Numbered from the stretch's first letter, positions 18,109 through 26,205 are shown. The stretch is 64,000 nucleotides of DNA from Lachnoclostridium sp. An138 (GCF_002160765.1 NZ_NFLF01000016.1:1-64000); one strand, 5' to 3'. Notes: generated from the sequence alone by a model not told the origin. Made by a program: numbers and translations.

Positions 18109-19930
18109 CTGCGTCTCCTCCTTTCCCTGATTTGTCCGCCGCTTCAGAACATTCCGATTCGCCATCCAGGCAGCCTTCGCTTTGCTGTTCCGGCAAATCC
18201 TCCTGATCCTCAGAGTGTTTCTGCTGGGATTCATATACCTCACGGTAAATAGCGTTGGTCTTCAGAAGCTCTTCATGCGTTCCGATTCCATCGATATGTC
18301 CGTCATTCAGCACAATAATCTTATCCGAATCCTGTACGGAGGATACTCTCTGGGCGATGATGATTTTCGTCGTATTTGGAATTTCTTCCCGGAACGCTTT
18401 CCGAATCATTGCGTCTGTATGCGTATCTACCGCGCTGGTAGAATCGTCCAGAATCAGAATTTTCGGCTTCTTCAGCAGAGCGCGGGCAATGCAGAGTCTC
18501 TGCTTCTGGCCGCCGGACACGTTGCTTCCGCCCTGCTCTATCCAGGTATCATATTTATTCGGAAAACGCTCGATGAACTCATCCGCGCAGGCCAGCTTGC
18601 AGACGCGCACAAGCTCTTCGTCTGAAGCATTCTTATCGCCCCAGCGCAGGTTCTCCTTGATGGTGCCGGAAAACAGCACATTCTTCTGCAGCACCATGGA
18701 AACCTCATTCCGCAGTGTCTCGATATCATAATCGCGCACGTCAACGCCTGCCACCTTCACACTTCCGGAGGTCACGTCATACAGTCGCGGAATCAGCTGC
18801 ACCAATGTAGATTTTGCGCTTCCCGTACCGCCTATGATGCCCACAGTTTCACCGGATTTAATCTCCAGATTCGTATGGGACAGATGCAGATTGTCCGGAT
18901 CGCCCTGATAACTGAAGCAGACATCCTCAAAAGTAATCTCCCCGTTCTCTACGCTCATTACCGGATCTTTTTTATCTGTCAGGCTGCTGGTCTCATTCAG
19001 CACCTCGCAGATACGTTCTCCGGAGGACTTTGCCATGGAAAGCATAACAGCCACCATTGCAATCATCATCAGGCTGATCAGAATGTTCATGGTATAGGTA
19101 AACAGACTCATCAGCTGTCCTGTCTTCATATCCCCTACAACGATAATCTGCGCGCCCAGCCAGGAAATCGCAATAATGCAGGCATATACCGTAAACTGCA
19201 TGGTAGGCATCATGCTCACCATCAGCTTCTCCGCCCGGATCGCAAACCGGTACAGAGCCTCAGACGCTTTCTTGAATTTCTTTGTTTCATAGTCCTCACG
19301 CACATACGCCTTGACCACGCGGATGCCGGTCAGGTTCTCCTGCACGCTGGCATTCAGAGCGTCATACTGGTCAAACATGGCACGGAAATAAGGACCTACA
19401 CGGCTCATCAGAAACGCTACCACAAAGCCCAGAAACACAAGGGCTACCAGGAATACCATGGACAGCTCTGAATTGATCATAAACGCCATAAACATGGCTG
19501 CAATCAGCGTAATCGGCGCTCTTGTGAACATACGCATCATCATCTGGAACGCCATCTGCACATTGGTCACGTCTGTGGTCAGCCTCGTTACCAGACCTGC
19601 TGTGGAAAAATGATCAATATTGGAAAAAGAAAACTCCTGGATATGATTGTACATGCCCTCCCGGACATTTTTCGCAAATCCTGCAGACGCGATTGCCGCC
19701 TGCCGGGCCGCCATCGCTCCGCAGAACAGAGACGCGAATGAGACCAGAAGCATAATAATCCCGACTTTGACTACGTAATTAATATTCCCCGCTCCAAGGC
19801 CGTTGTCAATGATTTCCGACATCAGAAGCGGTATAATCATTTCAAATATGACCTCAAATATAATAAAGACTGGGGCCGCAATCGCTGTCTTCTTGTATTC
19901 GCCTACATAGGCCTTCAATGTCTTCAGCAT
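18098..19930 (-). CDS. ABC exporter half-transporter, degenerate-site subunit
   Basis: A 610-residue permease-ATPase half. Walker A is GGTGSAKST and Walker B is ILILDDSTSAVD, where Asp replaces the catalytic Glu. The signature VSGGQKQRL is intact. One canonical and one degenerate ATP site is the established pattern of heterodimeric exporters such as TM287/288 and BmrCD. The C-terminal tail is Glu/Ser/Gly-rich. The start at 19930 has GAGGAGG; further upstream codons have no ribosome site. It lies 88 nt after the MarR gene. Confidence 0.92.
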   Translation of the reverse strand: MLKTLKAYVGEYKKTAIAAPVFIIFEVIFEMIIPLLMSEIIDNGLGAGNINYVVKVGIIMLLVSFASLFCGAMAARQAAIASAGFAKNVREGMYNHIQEFSFSNIDHFSTAGLVTRLTTDVTNVQMAFQMMMRMFTRAPITLIAAMFMAFMINSELSMVFLVALVFLGFVVAFLMSRVGPYFRAMFDQYDALNASVQENLTGIRVVKAYVREDYETKKFKKASEALYRFAIRAEKLMVSMMPTMQFTVYACIIAISWLGAQIIVVGDMKTGQLMSLFTYTMNILISLMMIAMVAVMLSMAKSSGERICEVLNETSSLTDKKDPVMSVENGEITFEDVCFSYQGDPDNLHLSHTNLEIKSGETVGIIGGTGSAKSTLVQLIPRLYDVTSGSVKVAGVDVRDYDIETLRNEVSMVLQKNVLFSGTIKENLRWGDKNASDEELVRVCKLACADEFIERFPNKYDTWIEQGGSNVSGGQKQRLCIARALLKKPKILILDDSTSAVDTHTDAMIRKAFREEIPNTTKIIIAQRVSSVQDSDKIIVLNDGHIDGIGTHEELLKTNAIYREVYESQQKHSEDQEDLPEQQSEGCLDGESECSEAADKSGKGGDADEQ

Positions 19931-20018
19931 AAATTTCCTCCTCGTTTTATTCCTCTTTTTCCCCTGGTATCTGAAAAAAGACGCTCCCTTTCTCTGATAC
20001 TTCAAGGCTTTCTTCTTT

Positions 20019-20450
20019 TCAGACTTCTGACAGACTGTTCAAAATGCGATCCAGAAGAACCATGAGCTGCTCCTGTTCCTCTTTGGACAGGCAGTCGTAA
20101 ATCCTGTTTTCAAGATTCCACGCCTGTTCCCACATCTGTCCCAGTATCTGCTCTCCTTTTTCAGTCAGTTCGATCACCCTGTACCTTCTGTCGGCAGGAT
20201 TTGTCCTGCGAATGATAAACCCTTTCTCCTCCAGGCGGTTCAGAAGACCGGTAACCGTAGGGTTCTTCAACTGAAACCAGTTCTCAATCTGCCGCTGATG
20301 TATCTCTTCCTCACCGCTGCATTTCAGGTAAATCATCACATCCAGCTGGGCTGCTGTCAGATTGTATTTCTGAAGATTTCTGTCCCCTAATTCCCGGAAC
20401 TTGTTATTTAGCATTCGAAGCTGTCTGCCGATCGGGAATGGCTTCTGCAT
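20019..20450 (-). CDS. MarR-family transcriptional regulator
   Basis: A 143-residue winged-helix regulator. The DNA-binding helices run through LTAAQLDVMIYLKC, HQRQIENWFQLKNPTVTGLL and the wing IRRTNPADRRYRVIELT, typical of MarR. N- and C-terminal helices would form the dimer. AAGGAGGGG precedes the ATG at 20450. It is the first gene of the exporter operon and most likely represses itself and the two ABC genes until an effector binds. Confidence 0.92.
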   Translation of the reverse strand: MQKPFPIGRQLRMLNNKFRELGDRNLQKYNLTAAQLDVMIYLKCSGEEEIHQRQIENWFQLKNPTVTGLLNRLEEKGFIIRRTNPADRRYRVIELTEKGEQILGQMWEQAWNLENRIYDCLSKEEQEQLMVLLDRILNSLSEV

Positions 20451-20556
20451 ACTTTTCCCCTCCTTTTCTGTCAGAATGTCGGATGTATAGATTATAACCG
20501 GCAGGTAATGCTGTAAATAGATAGCTTGATATATAACCTGATACATAGTATCCTAT

Positions 20557-20585
20557 ATGCTAATACGACAGCGTGCGGTTGTCAA
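20557..20585 (-). promoter_or_regulatory. probable promoter of the marR-ABC operon
   Basis: TTGACA (20580-20585), 17-nt spacer, TAGCAT (20557-20562) on the minus strand. The -35 is perfect and the -10 is weak. AT-rich partial repeats between here and the marR start could hold the MarR operator, but none is clear enough to call. Confidence 0.5.
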
Positions 20586-20617
20586 TAAAAGAAATCTTAA
20601 AAAAATATAAACAGCCT

Positions 20618-20646
20618 TTGACGTATCTGTGGAAAGCCAGTATACT
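20618..20646 (+). promoter_or_regulatory. promoter of the DUF1622 gene
   Basis: TTGACG (20618-20623), 17-nt spacer, TATACT (20641-20646), followed by a plus-strand gene 43 nt on. Confidence 0.75.
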
Positions 20647-20688
20647 GGATTTATCACTTATGAGGAATGAAGGGGGATACAGACAGAT

Positions 20689-21006
20689 ATGCTGGACATG
20701 CTTCATATTATTCTGGAAAACATTGTAGACGGAGCCATACTTCTTTTTGAGTTTATCGGGGTGGGAATCATCATCTTCTCCGGCATCCGGGGGTTTTTCC
20801 TGTATATCCGCCGTTCGCCGGACACAAAGCTGACTCTGGCCAAAGGCCTGGCCATGGGCCTGGAGTTCAAGCTGGGAAGCGAGATCCTGCGTACCGTAGT
20901 TGTCCGCGACTGGAAGGAAATCGGAATCGTAGCCGGAATCATCGCCCTGCGGGCGGCGCTGACGTTTCTGATTCACTGGGAGATCAAAGAGGAGGAGAAG
21001 CAGTAG
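20689..21006 (+). CDS. DUF1622 family membrane protein
   Basis: A 105-residue protein with three hydrophobic segments: about 5-30, 62-75 with a conserved acidic FKLGSEILRTVV region, and 80-97. This pattern is typical of DUF1622, a small integral membrane family of unknown function. It has its own promoter and terminator and is divergent from the marR-ABC operon. AAGGGGGA precedes the ATG. Confidence 0.85.
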   Translation: MLDMLHIILENIVDGAILLFEFIGVGIIIFSGIRGFFLYIRRSPDTKLTLAKGLAMGLEFKLGSEILRTVVVRDWKEIGIVAGIIALRAALTFLIHWEIKEEEKQ

Positions 21007-21038
21007 GCTTCTCCTCCCTCTTTGATCTCTTCTGTTTT
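20982..21038 (+). terminator. intrinsic terminator overlapping the DUF1622 stop
   Basis: GATCAAAGAGGAGGAGAAGC pairs with GCTTCTCCTCCCTCTTTGATC around an AGTAG loop. A T-rich tail (TCTTCTGTTTTG) follows. The stem includes the last codons of the gene. Confidence 0.82.
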
Positions 21039-21044
21039 GCTACC

Positions 21045-21386
21045 CTAATCTGACAGATACAGCTGCAGCAATTTTACCGCTTTTTTTCTTTTGTCTTCTT
21101 CGCAGTTTTGGAGAAAGAACAGGATTCCTCCAGCCTCATCAGGATATTCTCTGTCCTCCTGTTTTCCAAAAATAATATAGTCAGTGGCAACACCCAGACA
21201 GCCCGCGATCTCTACCAGCGTGTCCAGCGACATTCCGCAGTATCCTCTCTCAATATCGGCATAATATTTTTCCGCTTTCCCAATCCGTTCCGCAATCTCT
21301 GAACGCGCAAGCCCGAGCTCTTCCCGCCGCATTCGCATCCGTTTTCCAGCCCCACATCTGTCATATATCTGTCTGTCCTGATCCAT
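21045..21386 (-). CDS. XRE-family regulator at the 3' edge of the surface-fibre locus
   Basis: A 113-residue protein with a Cro/CI helix-turn-helix at about residues 15-70: MRREELGLARSEIAERIGKAEKYYADIERG, then the typical MSLDTLVEIAGCLGVATDYI. The C-terminal 35 residues are charged and may mediate dimerisation. It lies downstream of, and in the same direction as, the SipW/CalY cluster, separated by a hairpin. A SinR-like role is an inference from context only. Confidence 0.85.
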   Translation of the reverse strand: MDQDRQIYDRCGAGKRMRMRREELGLARSEIAERIGKAEKYYADIERGYCGMSLDTLVEIAGCLGVATDYIIFGKQEDREYPDEAGGILFFLQNCEEDKRKKAVKLLQLYLSD

Positions 21387-21438
21387 GACAACCTCACGTC
21401 ACTCTCTTTTTCATAAATAAGAATATACGCAACGAACA

Positions 21439-21468
21439 CCGCAGAGCCCTTAAAAACATGCTCTGCGG
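21439..21468. terminator. hairpin between the acidic repeat protein gene and the XRE gene
   Basis: CCGCAGAGC and GCTCTGCGG form a 9-bp stem with a 12-nt T-rich loop (minus strand). Only a mixed tail follows on the minus strand, so termination may be partial. Confidence 0.55.
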
Positions 21469-21489
21469 CATTTCCTTTTGCTGTTTTTC

Positions 21490-22092
21490 TCAGGAAATAG
21501 AAGAGTCCTCTGTCTCCGCTTTCTCCGGCCCGGACACTACAACAGATTCTTCCGTGGCGCTATCCGTTTCTTTATCCAGATTCTCTTCCGGTGTTTCAAC
21601 AGTGACATTCTCTCCACTATCAGCTTCAGGCTCCTGAACTGGTTCCTCTGTCACTCCATTCTCCGGAATACTCTCTGAATCCTCCGGCGTTCCGTTCTCC
21701 GGATCACTCAAGGAATCCTCTGACATTCCATTCTCCGGCTCCTGCTCCAAATTTTCATTCATTCCATTCTCCGGATTTTCTTCCATTTCTCCATCCGGTT
21801 GACTTATTTCTCCCTCTTCTTCCGGCTCAGTTCCCGGCATAATCGGTATCTCTTCTTCCGGCAGAACCTCTTCTGATGATTCTTCAGGCAGCTTCTCCAA
21901 GGATTCATCTCCTAAAATATTCTCTGTCCCTTCTGTTGACTCGTCTGACTTTTGAGTAATTGTCAGGCTGACATTCGCTATTGGTACTTCTTTACTATAT
22001 TTACCCAGTACCTCACCTGAGGTGAACAGAAAGAGTATACAAAAAAGCATACCTGTAATTATTCCACAGTATTTTCTATTCCATCTTTTCAC
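21490..22092 (-). CDS. secreted acidic repeat protein of the SipW/CalY locus
   Basis: A 200-residue protein. A signal peptide of about 30 residues ends in LGKYSKEVPIANVSLTI, close in form to the AKYTS/AYFT-type SipW cleavage region of CalY and TasA. The rest is very rich in Glu, Pro, Ser and Asn. Four PENG(M/T/V) units between about residues 110 and 150 are spaced by acidic linkers. No anchor motif is visible, so it is either released or held by other locus proteins. GTG start with GGGAGGG. It is the last gene of the cluster, and the function is unknown. Confidence 0.75.
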   Translation of the reverse strand: MKRWNRKYCGIITGMLFCILFLFTSGEVLGKYSKEVPIANVSLTITQKSDESTEGTENILGDESLEKLPEESSEEVLPEEEIPIMPGTEPEEEGEISQPDGEMEENPENGMNENLEQEPENGMSEDSLSDPENGTPEDSESIPENGVTEEPVQEPEADSGENVTVETPEENLDKETDSATEESVVVSGPEKAETEDSSIS

Positions 22093-22110
22093 AGCTAGTT
22101 TCCCTCCCTG

Positions 22111-22728
22111 CTAGTCTATCTGTTCTGCATGAACAGAAATTTGGATATCCTCGATTTCAATGGAACTATCCGTATTCTCCGGTTCTGTGGCTGAATCATT
22201 GGAAAGTTTTGCTGGATCTAACATGATTGTCAGAGTATGAGTCCGTGCTGATCCGTTTGCTTCTGTGCTGTCAAATTTCCAGTCAGCGCTTTCAAAACGA
22301 CATTCATTACTTTCCCCAGTCTCTGTTCCACTTGCAACATCATCTACCTTCACTGTCAGAGCCTTTTTAACATTTTCATCTAAATTGTCGGGAAATTTCA
22401 CAATAATGTCATACTTCCAGGACACTTCACTGGGTTTTCCTGTCGCTTCATCAGTATTGGACACAGTAAACTGCCATTCTGCTGGGTTTGCCTTTGTCTG
22501 TTCATCGGATAAATTTATCATGACTTCGTTTTGTTCTGAGACTAATTCTCCATCCACAACAAATGCAGCCACTCTTGCCTGACTGCTTCCTGCCGCAGAG
22601 GTAGAAAAACTGGAATAGGTTTTCCCCGCTGCAAATATTCCTCCCAGCGCCAGAAGCAGCCCCAGTGCCGCAAATCCTGTTTTCTTCAGTCTTTTTTTAT
22701 ATCCTTCCTTATTTCTTTGTCCCATCAT
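22111..22728 (-). CDS. CalY/TasA-like secreted protein
   Basis: A 205-residue protein with a SipW-type signal peptide: basic N-terminus, hydrophobic stretch, then TYSSFSTSAAGSSQARVAAF. It matches the AKYTSTASGSDTARVAKW region of the CalY homologue in the same cluster. The mature part is predicted beta-rich with alternating hydrophobic residues, fitting the TasA/camelysin fibre fold. Its start overlaps the end of the sipW gene by 20 bp, implying it is a direct substrate. Sequence beyond the signal region is divergent, so the fibre-subunit assignment is inference. Confidence 0.7.
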   Translation of the reverse strand: MMGQRNKEGYKKRLKKTGFAALGLLLALGGIFAAGKTYSSFSTSAAGSSQARVAAFVVDGELVSEQNEVMINLSDEQTKANPAEWQFTVSNTDEATGKPSEVSWKYDIIVKFPDNLDENVKKALTVKVDDVASGTETGESNECRFESADWKFDSTEANGSARTHTLTIMLDPAKLSNDSATEPENTDSSIEIEDIQISVHAEQID

Positions 22729-23233
22729 CTCTTTCTTCCTTTCTCGCCTTCCACTGGCCCGGGGCGAAAATCAAAAGCACCGCCGCACACAGCACAATTC
22801 CCATTCCCATGGGGGTTCTGAAAAAAAGTACTGTATCGCCAGCTCCGGGGAGCACTGCCCTGACCTTTCCAAGTATCTGCTCTGTCTCTATTGGTTCATC
22901 CTCGACATTATTTGCATCCCCTTTTGTTACAGCTTTTCCATCTTCCATCCTGAGCAGTCTGTGTGTAATAAGATTTCCTGCGTCATCCTCGTACACGACC
23001 ACATCTCCAGAAGTATAGGATGATTGCTCTCTGATAAGAACCAGCGCGCCCACCGGTATTTCAGGCTCCATGCTGCCTGACATTACTACCGCCTGGCTCC
23101 ATCCCAAAAATTCCGGCAGTGGATCTCCTGACAGTTTCCCGTACAGAAAAGAGCCTGATCCGGCAAAAAACAGCAGCGCAAGAAGCACAATCAGTCCACG
23201 CAGCCAGCTACCTGCTCTCAGTTTTTCTTTCAT
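22709..23233 (-). CDS. sipW: signal peptidase I, SipW (ER) type
   Basis: A 174-residue membrane peptidase with an N-terminal helix (about 12-30) and a second helix near the C-terminus (about 140-160). The catalytic Ser is in VMSGSMEP (Ser54). The general base is His91 in LITHRLL, in the place of Lys in ordinary SipS-type enzymes, which marks the ER/SipW class. KGDANN (104-109) supplies the conserved Asp. SipW enzymes process TasA/TapA-type precursors. It lies inside a cluster of such precursors and overlaps both neighbours. Confidence 0.9.
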   Translation of the reverse strand: MKEKLRAGSWLRGLIVLLALLFFAGSGSFLYGKLSGDPLPEFLGWSQAVVMSGSMEPEIPVGALVLIREQSSYTSGDVVVYEDDAGNLITHRLLRMEDGKAVTKGDANNVEDEPIETEQILGKVRAVLPGAGDTVLFFRTPMGMGIVLCAAVLLIFAPGQWKARKEERDDGTKK

Positions 23234-23999
23234 TTTTGCTCTTTCTCATGTAACAGATTCCAGTCACAGCAATGCCGCACACAGCGCATGCCAGAAATAC
23301 CATATAGAACACCGGGCTCTGTACATCTCCTGTTCTCGGGCTGTTCTCTATCCGATCTGGAGAAGCAGAAGAACCTCCACTTCCACTCCCGTTTCCGCCG
23401 CTTCCTCCCTGCCCATTTTCTGTCTTCTGCTCCGCATATACACTGAGATTTATCGTGCAGTCTACATAGCTACGGGCATCAATCCCGATAGCCGTGTCAT
23501 CCGCATCACTCCGCGTTTCCCATTTCCATTCCAGAATATAAGTATGCTTTGCGTCCTGAGCCAGTTCCCGAACAGCCGTCACATTCTCTCTGAGGTCTGC
23601 CCATTCTGTCTCGCTTCCTATCAGATACTGGCCGTCTTTCTCATGGAGCCGTATATATAAAGGTATTTCTCTCTGATTTGTTCCTTTGGTTTCTATTTTA
23701 TATTCCATGGGAAATCCGGCAGAATTGCAGACTGTGAACTGATAGCTTCCCGAGCTTCCCGGAGCAATCAGCTTCTGCCCTCCAAAATCGCTGTTTGAAA
23801 AGAGATTCAGAGCCATCTCTTTTTCCCAGCGTTTCTGCCCGTTATCTTCTATTACGATAAGCCCTTCCTCTGTACCGCCGGCCGATGCCTGAACAGAAAG
23901 AGGTTCCGTTACCGCAGCCAAACAGCAGAATGTCAGAACAGCAAGTGCTGTCAGACGATGTAAAAGCGAAAATTTCGCTTTTCTTCTATGATTCATCAC
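23208..23999 (-). CDS. cell-wall-anchored surface protein with SPRTG sortase-type signal
   Basis: A 263-residue protein. The signal peptide spans about 1-39. The middle domain (about 45-200) is beta-rich and resembles the CalY-like domains, with LNLFSNSDFGGQKLIAPGSSG parallel to the DGEKIIAPGTGG segment of CalY. A Gly/Ser linker follows. NSPRTGD, a hydrophobic helix and a basic tail (RKSKNERK) form a sortase sorting signal of the SPxTG type. The gene starts GTG ATG with AAGGAGGG. It could anchor the fibre to peptidoglycan, as TapA and other base proteins do. No sortase gene is in this window. Confidence 0.78.
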   Translation of the reverse strand: MMNHRRKAKFSLLHRLTALAVLTFCCLAAVTEPLSVQASAGGTEEGLIVIEDNGQKRWEKEMALNLFSNSDFGGQKLIAPGSSGSYQFTVCNSAGFPMEYKIETKGTNQREIPLYIRLHEKDGQYLIGSETEWADLRENVTAVRELAQDAKHTYILEWKWETRSDADDTAIGIDARSYVDCTINLSVYAEQKTENGQGGSGGNGSGSGGSSASPDRIENSPRTGDVQSPVFYMVFLACAVCGIAVTGICYMRKSKNERKTESR

Positions 24000-24123
24000 T
24001 TCAGTCCCTCCTTTTGAGTTTCATGTCTTTCAGACCTCATCACAATAGGGCTTTTCAGCCGTGCTCTGATAAAACCTGAAAAGATGGTATTTTATTACAT
24101 ATGTCTTCCATTCAGCTATGTTT

Positions 24124-24159
24124 GCAGAAGGCTTTGCCGCCACTCGCAAAGCCTTCTGT
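24124..24159 (-). terminator. strong hairpin after the calY gene
   Basis: Minus-strand ACAGAAGGCTTTGC and GCAAAGCCTTCTGC form a near-perfect 14-bp stem starting 13 nt after the calY stop. No T-run follows. It may stabilise the calY mRNA and limit readthrough, giving excess major subunit over downstream genes. Confidence 0.65.
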
Positions 24160-24171
24160 AAATGTGACAAG

Positions 24172-24858
24172 TTAATCTACCTGTGTAGCGATTACGTTTG
24201 CTTCAATTGTAATCTTAGGTTCACTTCCATCTGTCTGAGCAAGAATACCAAGGTCTGTATCATGATTGTCACTGGAAGGATTGCTTCCTAACCCCAAGTC
24301 GTAAACTGCATCATCATCAAATGCCCATGCCCAATAAATATCGAACGCTTGGGATTCACCTGCTTTTAGCTCCACACCATCTTTTAATCCACCATCGACA
24401 ACTCCAAAATTATTCAACTGATCAAGAGTATAATAGTTAGTGCCGTCCAGGGAGTATACAATCGGAATATTATTTGTTTTAGATTCGTTCAAATCTACAT
24501 CAATGTGAGCTGTAACTTCCGACTCGTTCTCAACGTTTACTTCAAACACACCACCTGTACCTGGGGCGATGATCTTTTCGCCGTCTACTCCATTTACCAC
24601 ATTGGCATCATCACCCAATCCATCCCAGTCATCTCCAATTGTTTCAAACAGATCAAATGTAATTCCCTGTGACGTGTTAGTAGCAATCTCTTGCTCATTT
24701 ACTTTAATCGACCACTTCGCTACTCTTGCCGTATCAGATCCACTGGCCGTAGAAGTGTACTTTGCCATCGTGCCGCTGATCAGGCAGGTCATAACCAGGC
24801 TGGCTGCCAGCATTCCACCTGCGACTCTCATTGTTTTGGAGCGTTTCTTACTTTCCAT
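24172..24858 (-). CDS. CalY/TasA-family surface fibre protein
   Basis: A 228-residue secreted protein. The signal peptide ends GTMAKYTSTASGSDTARVAKW, the hallmark of SipW substrates in the camelysin/TasA family. The mature domain contains DGEKIIAPGTGGVFEVNVEN and a C-terminal KITIEANVIATQVD strand, as in the clostridial members. These proteins polymerise into biofilm fibres in Bacillus. A strong ribosome site (AAGGAGGAT) and the hairpin right after the stop suggest it is the most abundant product of the locus. It follows the second signal peptidase gene, with a weak possible promoter (TTGTTA-16-TATGAC, 24886-24913) between them. Confidence 0.88.
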   Translation of the reverse strand: MESKKRSKTMRVAGGMLAASLVMTCLISGTMAKYTSTASGSDTARVAKWSIKVNEQEIATNTSQGITFDLFETIGDDWDGLGDDANVVNGVDGEKIIAPGTGGVFEVNVENESEVTAHIDVDLNESKTNNIPIVYSLDGTNYYTLDQLNNFGVVDGGLKDGVELKAGESQAFDIYWAWAFDDDAVYDLGLGSNPSSDNHDTDLGILAQTDGSEPKITIEANVIATQVD

Positions 24859-24938
24859 ACATATCCTCCTTGTCTGACGTTTTCCGTCATAACATCTGCT
24901 ATTTATGTAACAATTCTTTTTGTGGCGAAAAGAATGCG

Positions 24939-25601
24939 TTACCCCCGCTCATGGCCTTTTTCTTCACCCGGAAGGGATTTCCGTCTTCTTCTGTCCGTCC
25001 ACCTGTCTGCCCAAACGGGTATCTGAAAACACAATAACATGATTACTATTGGCAGGAGCACACAGCCAACCATTCCTCTCGGAGTCTGAACATACATGAC
25101 AAAATCTCCTGCCCTTCTTATATGCGCAACGTAGGAGCCCAAAATCTGCTCCTGTGTAATCTGAATTCCGTCAGGCGCGTTGTTCGCGTCACCCTGGGTT
25201 GTATACAAAACGGAACCGTCCTCTCCCGTTTCCACTCCCGTAATGCGATGCGTCACAAAGCCTGTACCACTTTGAAAGCACACAACATCCCCTTCCTGAT
25301 AAGGCCCCTGATTCTCTCCTGCATTTTTGATAATAATTAAATCTCCCGTGTCAAAAAACGGAGACATACTACCCGACTGAACCGCCAGTGGAGTATAGCC
25401 CAGAAAATTGGGCGGAAGCTCCGGATGCATCAGAGACTGTACCAGCAACGTTATATTGACAAGCACCACCGGAAACAAAATAACGCACAGTACGGTACCG
25501 ACGATATCAGCAAACTTTTTGACAGAACTCCCCTTGGGTGTCTTTTTCCTCCATTTATCTCTTGACCCATGCTTGATTTTCTTTATTTTTTCCTTCATCA
25601 C
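24939..25601 (-). CDS. second SipW-type signal peptidase I
   Basis: A 220-residue paralogue of the signal peptidase encoded 1.7 kb away. It has a longer basic N-terminus (about 30 residues), a helix at about 32-56, catalytic Ser78 in VQSGSMSP, base His118 in FVTHRIT, and QGDANN at 137-142, and a C-terminal helix followed by an Arg-rich tail. It is the first gene of the cluster, directly behind the operator-covered promoter. Two distinct enzymes suggest that separate precursors are handled by separate peptidases. Confidence 0.9.
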   Translation of the reverse strand: MMKEKIKKIKHGSRDKWRKKTPKGSSVKKFADIVGTVLCVILFPVVLVNITLLVQSLMHPELPPNFLGYTPLAVQSGSMSPFFDTGDLIIIKNAGENQGPYQEGDVVCFQSGTGFVTHRITGVETGEDGSVLYTTQGDANNAPDGIQITQEQILGSYVAHIRRAGDFVMYVQTPRGMVGCVLLPIVIMLLCFQIPVWADRWTDRRRRKSLPGEEKGHERG

Positions 25602-25630
25602 TCTCGTTCCCTGTTAATCACTTCCACTAA

Positions 25631-25647
25631 TCGTATTTATTATACGA
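25631..25647. promoter_or_regulatory. palindromic operator over the cluster -10 box
   Basis: TCGTATttattATACGA is a perfect 6+6 palindrome of 17 nt (form TCGT-N9-ACGA). Binding here would block RNA polymerase. A related, looser site AACG-N6-CGTT at 25666-25679 touches the -35 box. Confidence 0.65.
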
Positions 25648-25667
25648 CAAAGCGTATTAATTTGCAA
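25639..25667 (-). promoter_or_regulatory. promoter of the sipW/calY cluster
   Basis: TTGCAA (25662-25667), 17-nt spacer, TATAAT (25639-25644) on the minus strand. The -10 box lies inside a TCGTAT-N5-ATACGA palindrome. Confidence 0.8.
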
Positions 25668-25768
25668 CGATTTTACGTTATATTTTTTCGATATATCGCA
25701 TTTCGCAAAATACCATCAGATTGTAGCTTTTTTCCAATAAATATATGTTTTTATAGTAACAATCAGCT

Positions 25769-25785
25769 TTCGTTAAATATTTACG
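25769..25785. promoter_or_regulatory. second TCGT-N9-ACGA palindrome
   Basis: TCGTTAAATATTTACGA (17 nt) matches the site at 25631-25647 in form and half-site. It lies between the divergent promoters, about 75 nt before the XRE gene. Further ACGA/TCGA-containing AT-rich stretches are at about 25690-25700 and 25804-25831. Confidence 0.6.
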
Positions 25786-25859
25786 ATAAAACATATTATT
25801 TTATTACGAATTTTCTAATAATATTAACGATATAATTACATATTGCGAGGTGGTGAATC

Positions 25860-26165
25860 ATGATTGATGTTTTAGATCGTATCTCTTATTACAGAAATAA
25901 AAGGGGATGGACAGAATATCAGTTATCTGTGAAATCCGGCCTGACTCAATCCACCATATCGTCCTGGTATCGCAAGAATTTGATTCCATCTATCCCTTCA
26001 CTTGAAAAAATCTGTGCAGCTTTCGGAATCACTCTGTCTCAGTTTTTTGCCTCCGAAGATGACACTTTTACTCTGACCGATACACAAAGAAAACTGCTGG
26101 AAAATATCAGTCAGCTCAGCGAAGAACAGCAGAATGCCTTAATTTATTTTCTTGAAACGCTGTAA
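25860..26165 (+). CDS. XRE-family regulator divergent from the sipW/calY cluster
   Basis: A 101-residue protein with a Cro/CI helix-turn-helix at about residues 6-62: YYRNKRGWTEYQLSVKSGLT, QSTISSWYRK, SIPSLEKICAAFGITLSQFF. A short C-terminal helical segment (LTDTQRKLLENISQLSEEQQ) resembles the dimerisation tail of SinR-like repressors. A TATAAT is at 25831 and GAGGTGG precedes the ATG. Position, divergent palindromes and architecture suggest it represses the surface locus and itself. Confidence 0.88.
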   Translation: MIDVLDRISYYRNKRGWTEYQLSVKSGLTQSTISSWYRKNLIPSIPSLEKICAAFGITLSQFFASEDDTFTLTDTQRKLLENISQLSEEQQNALIYFLETL

Positions 26166-26205
26166 TCAGGTCCCGGTAATATTTCTTTACGGATTTTCTT
26201 AACGC

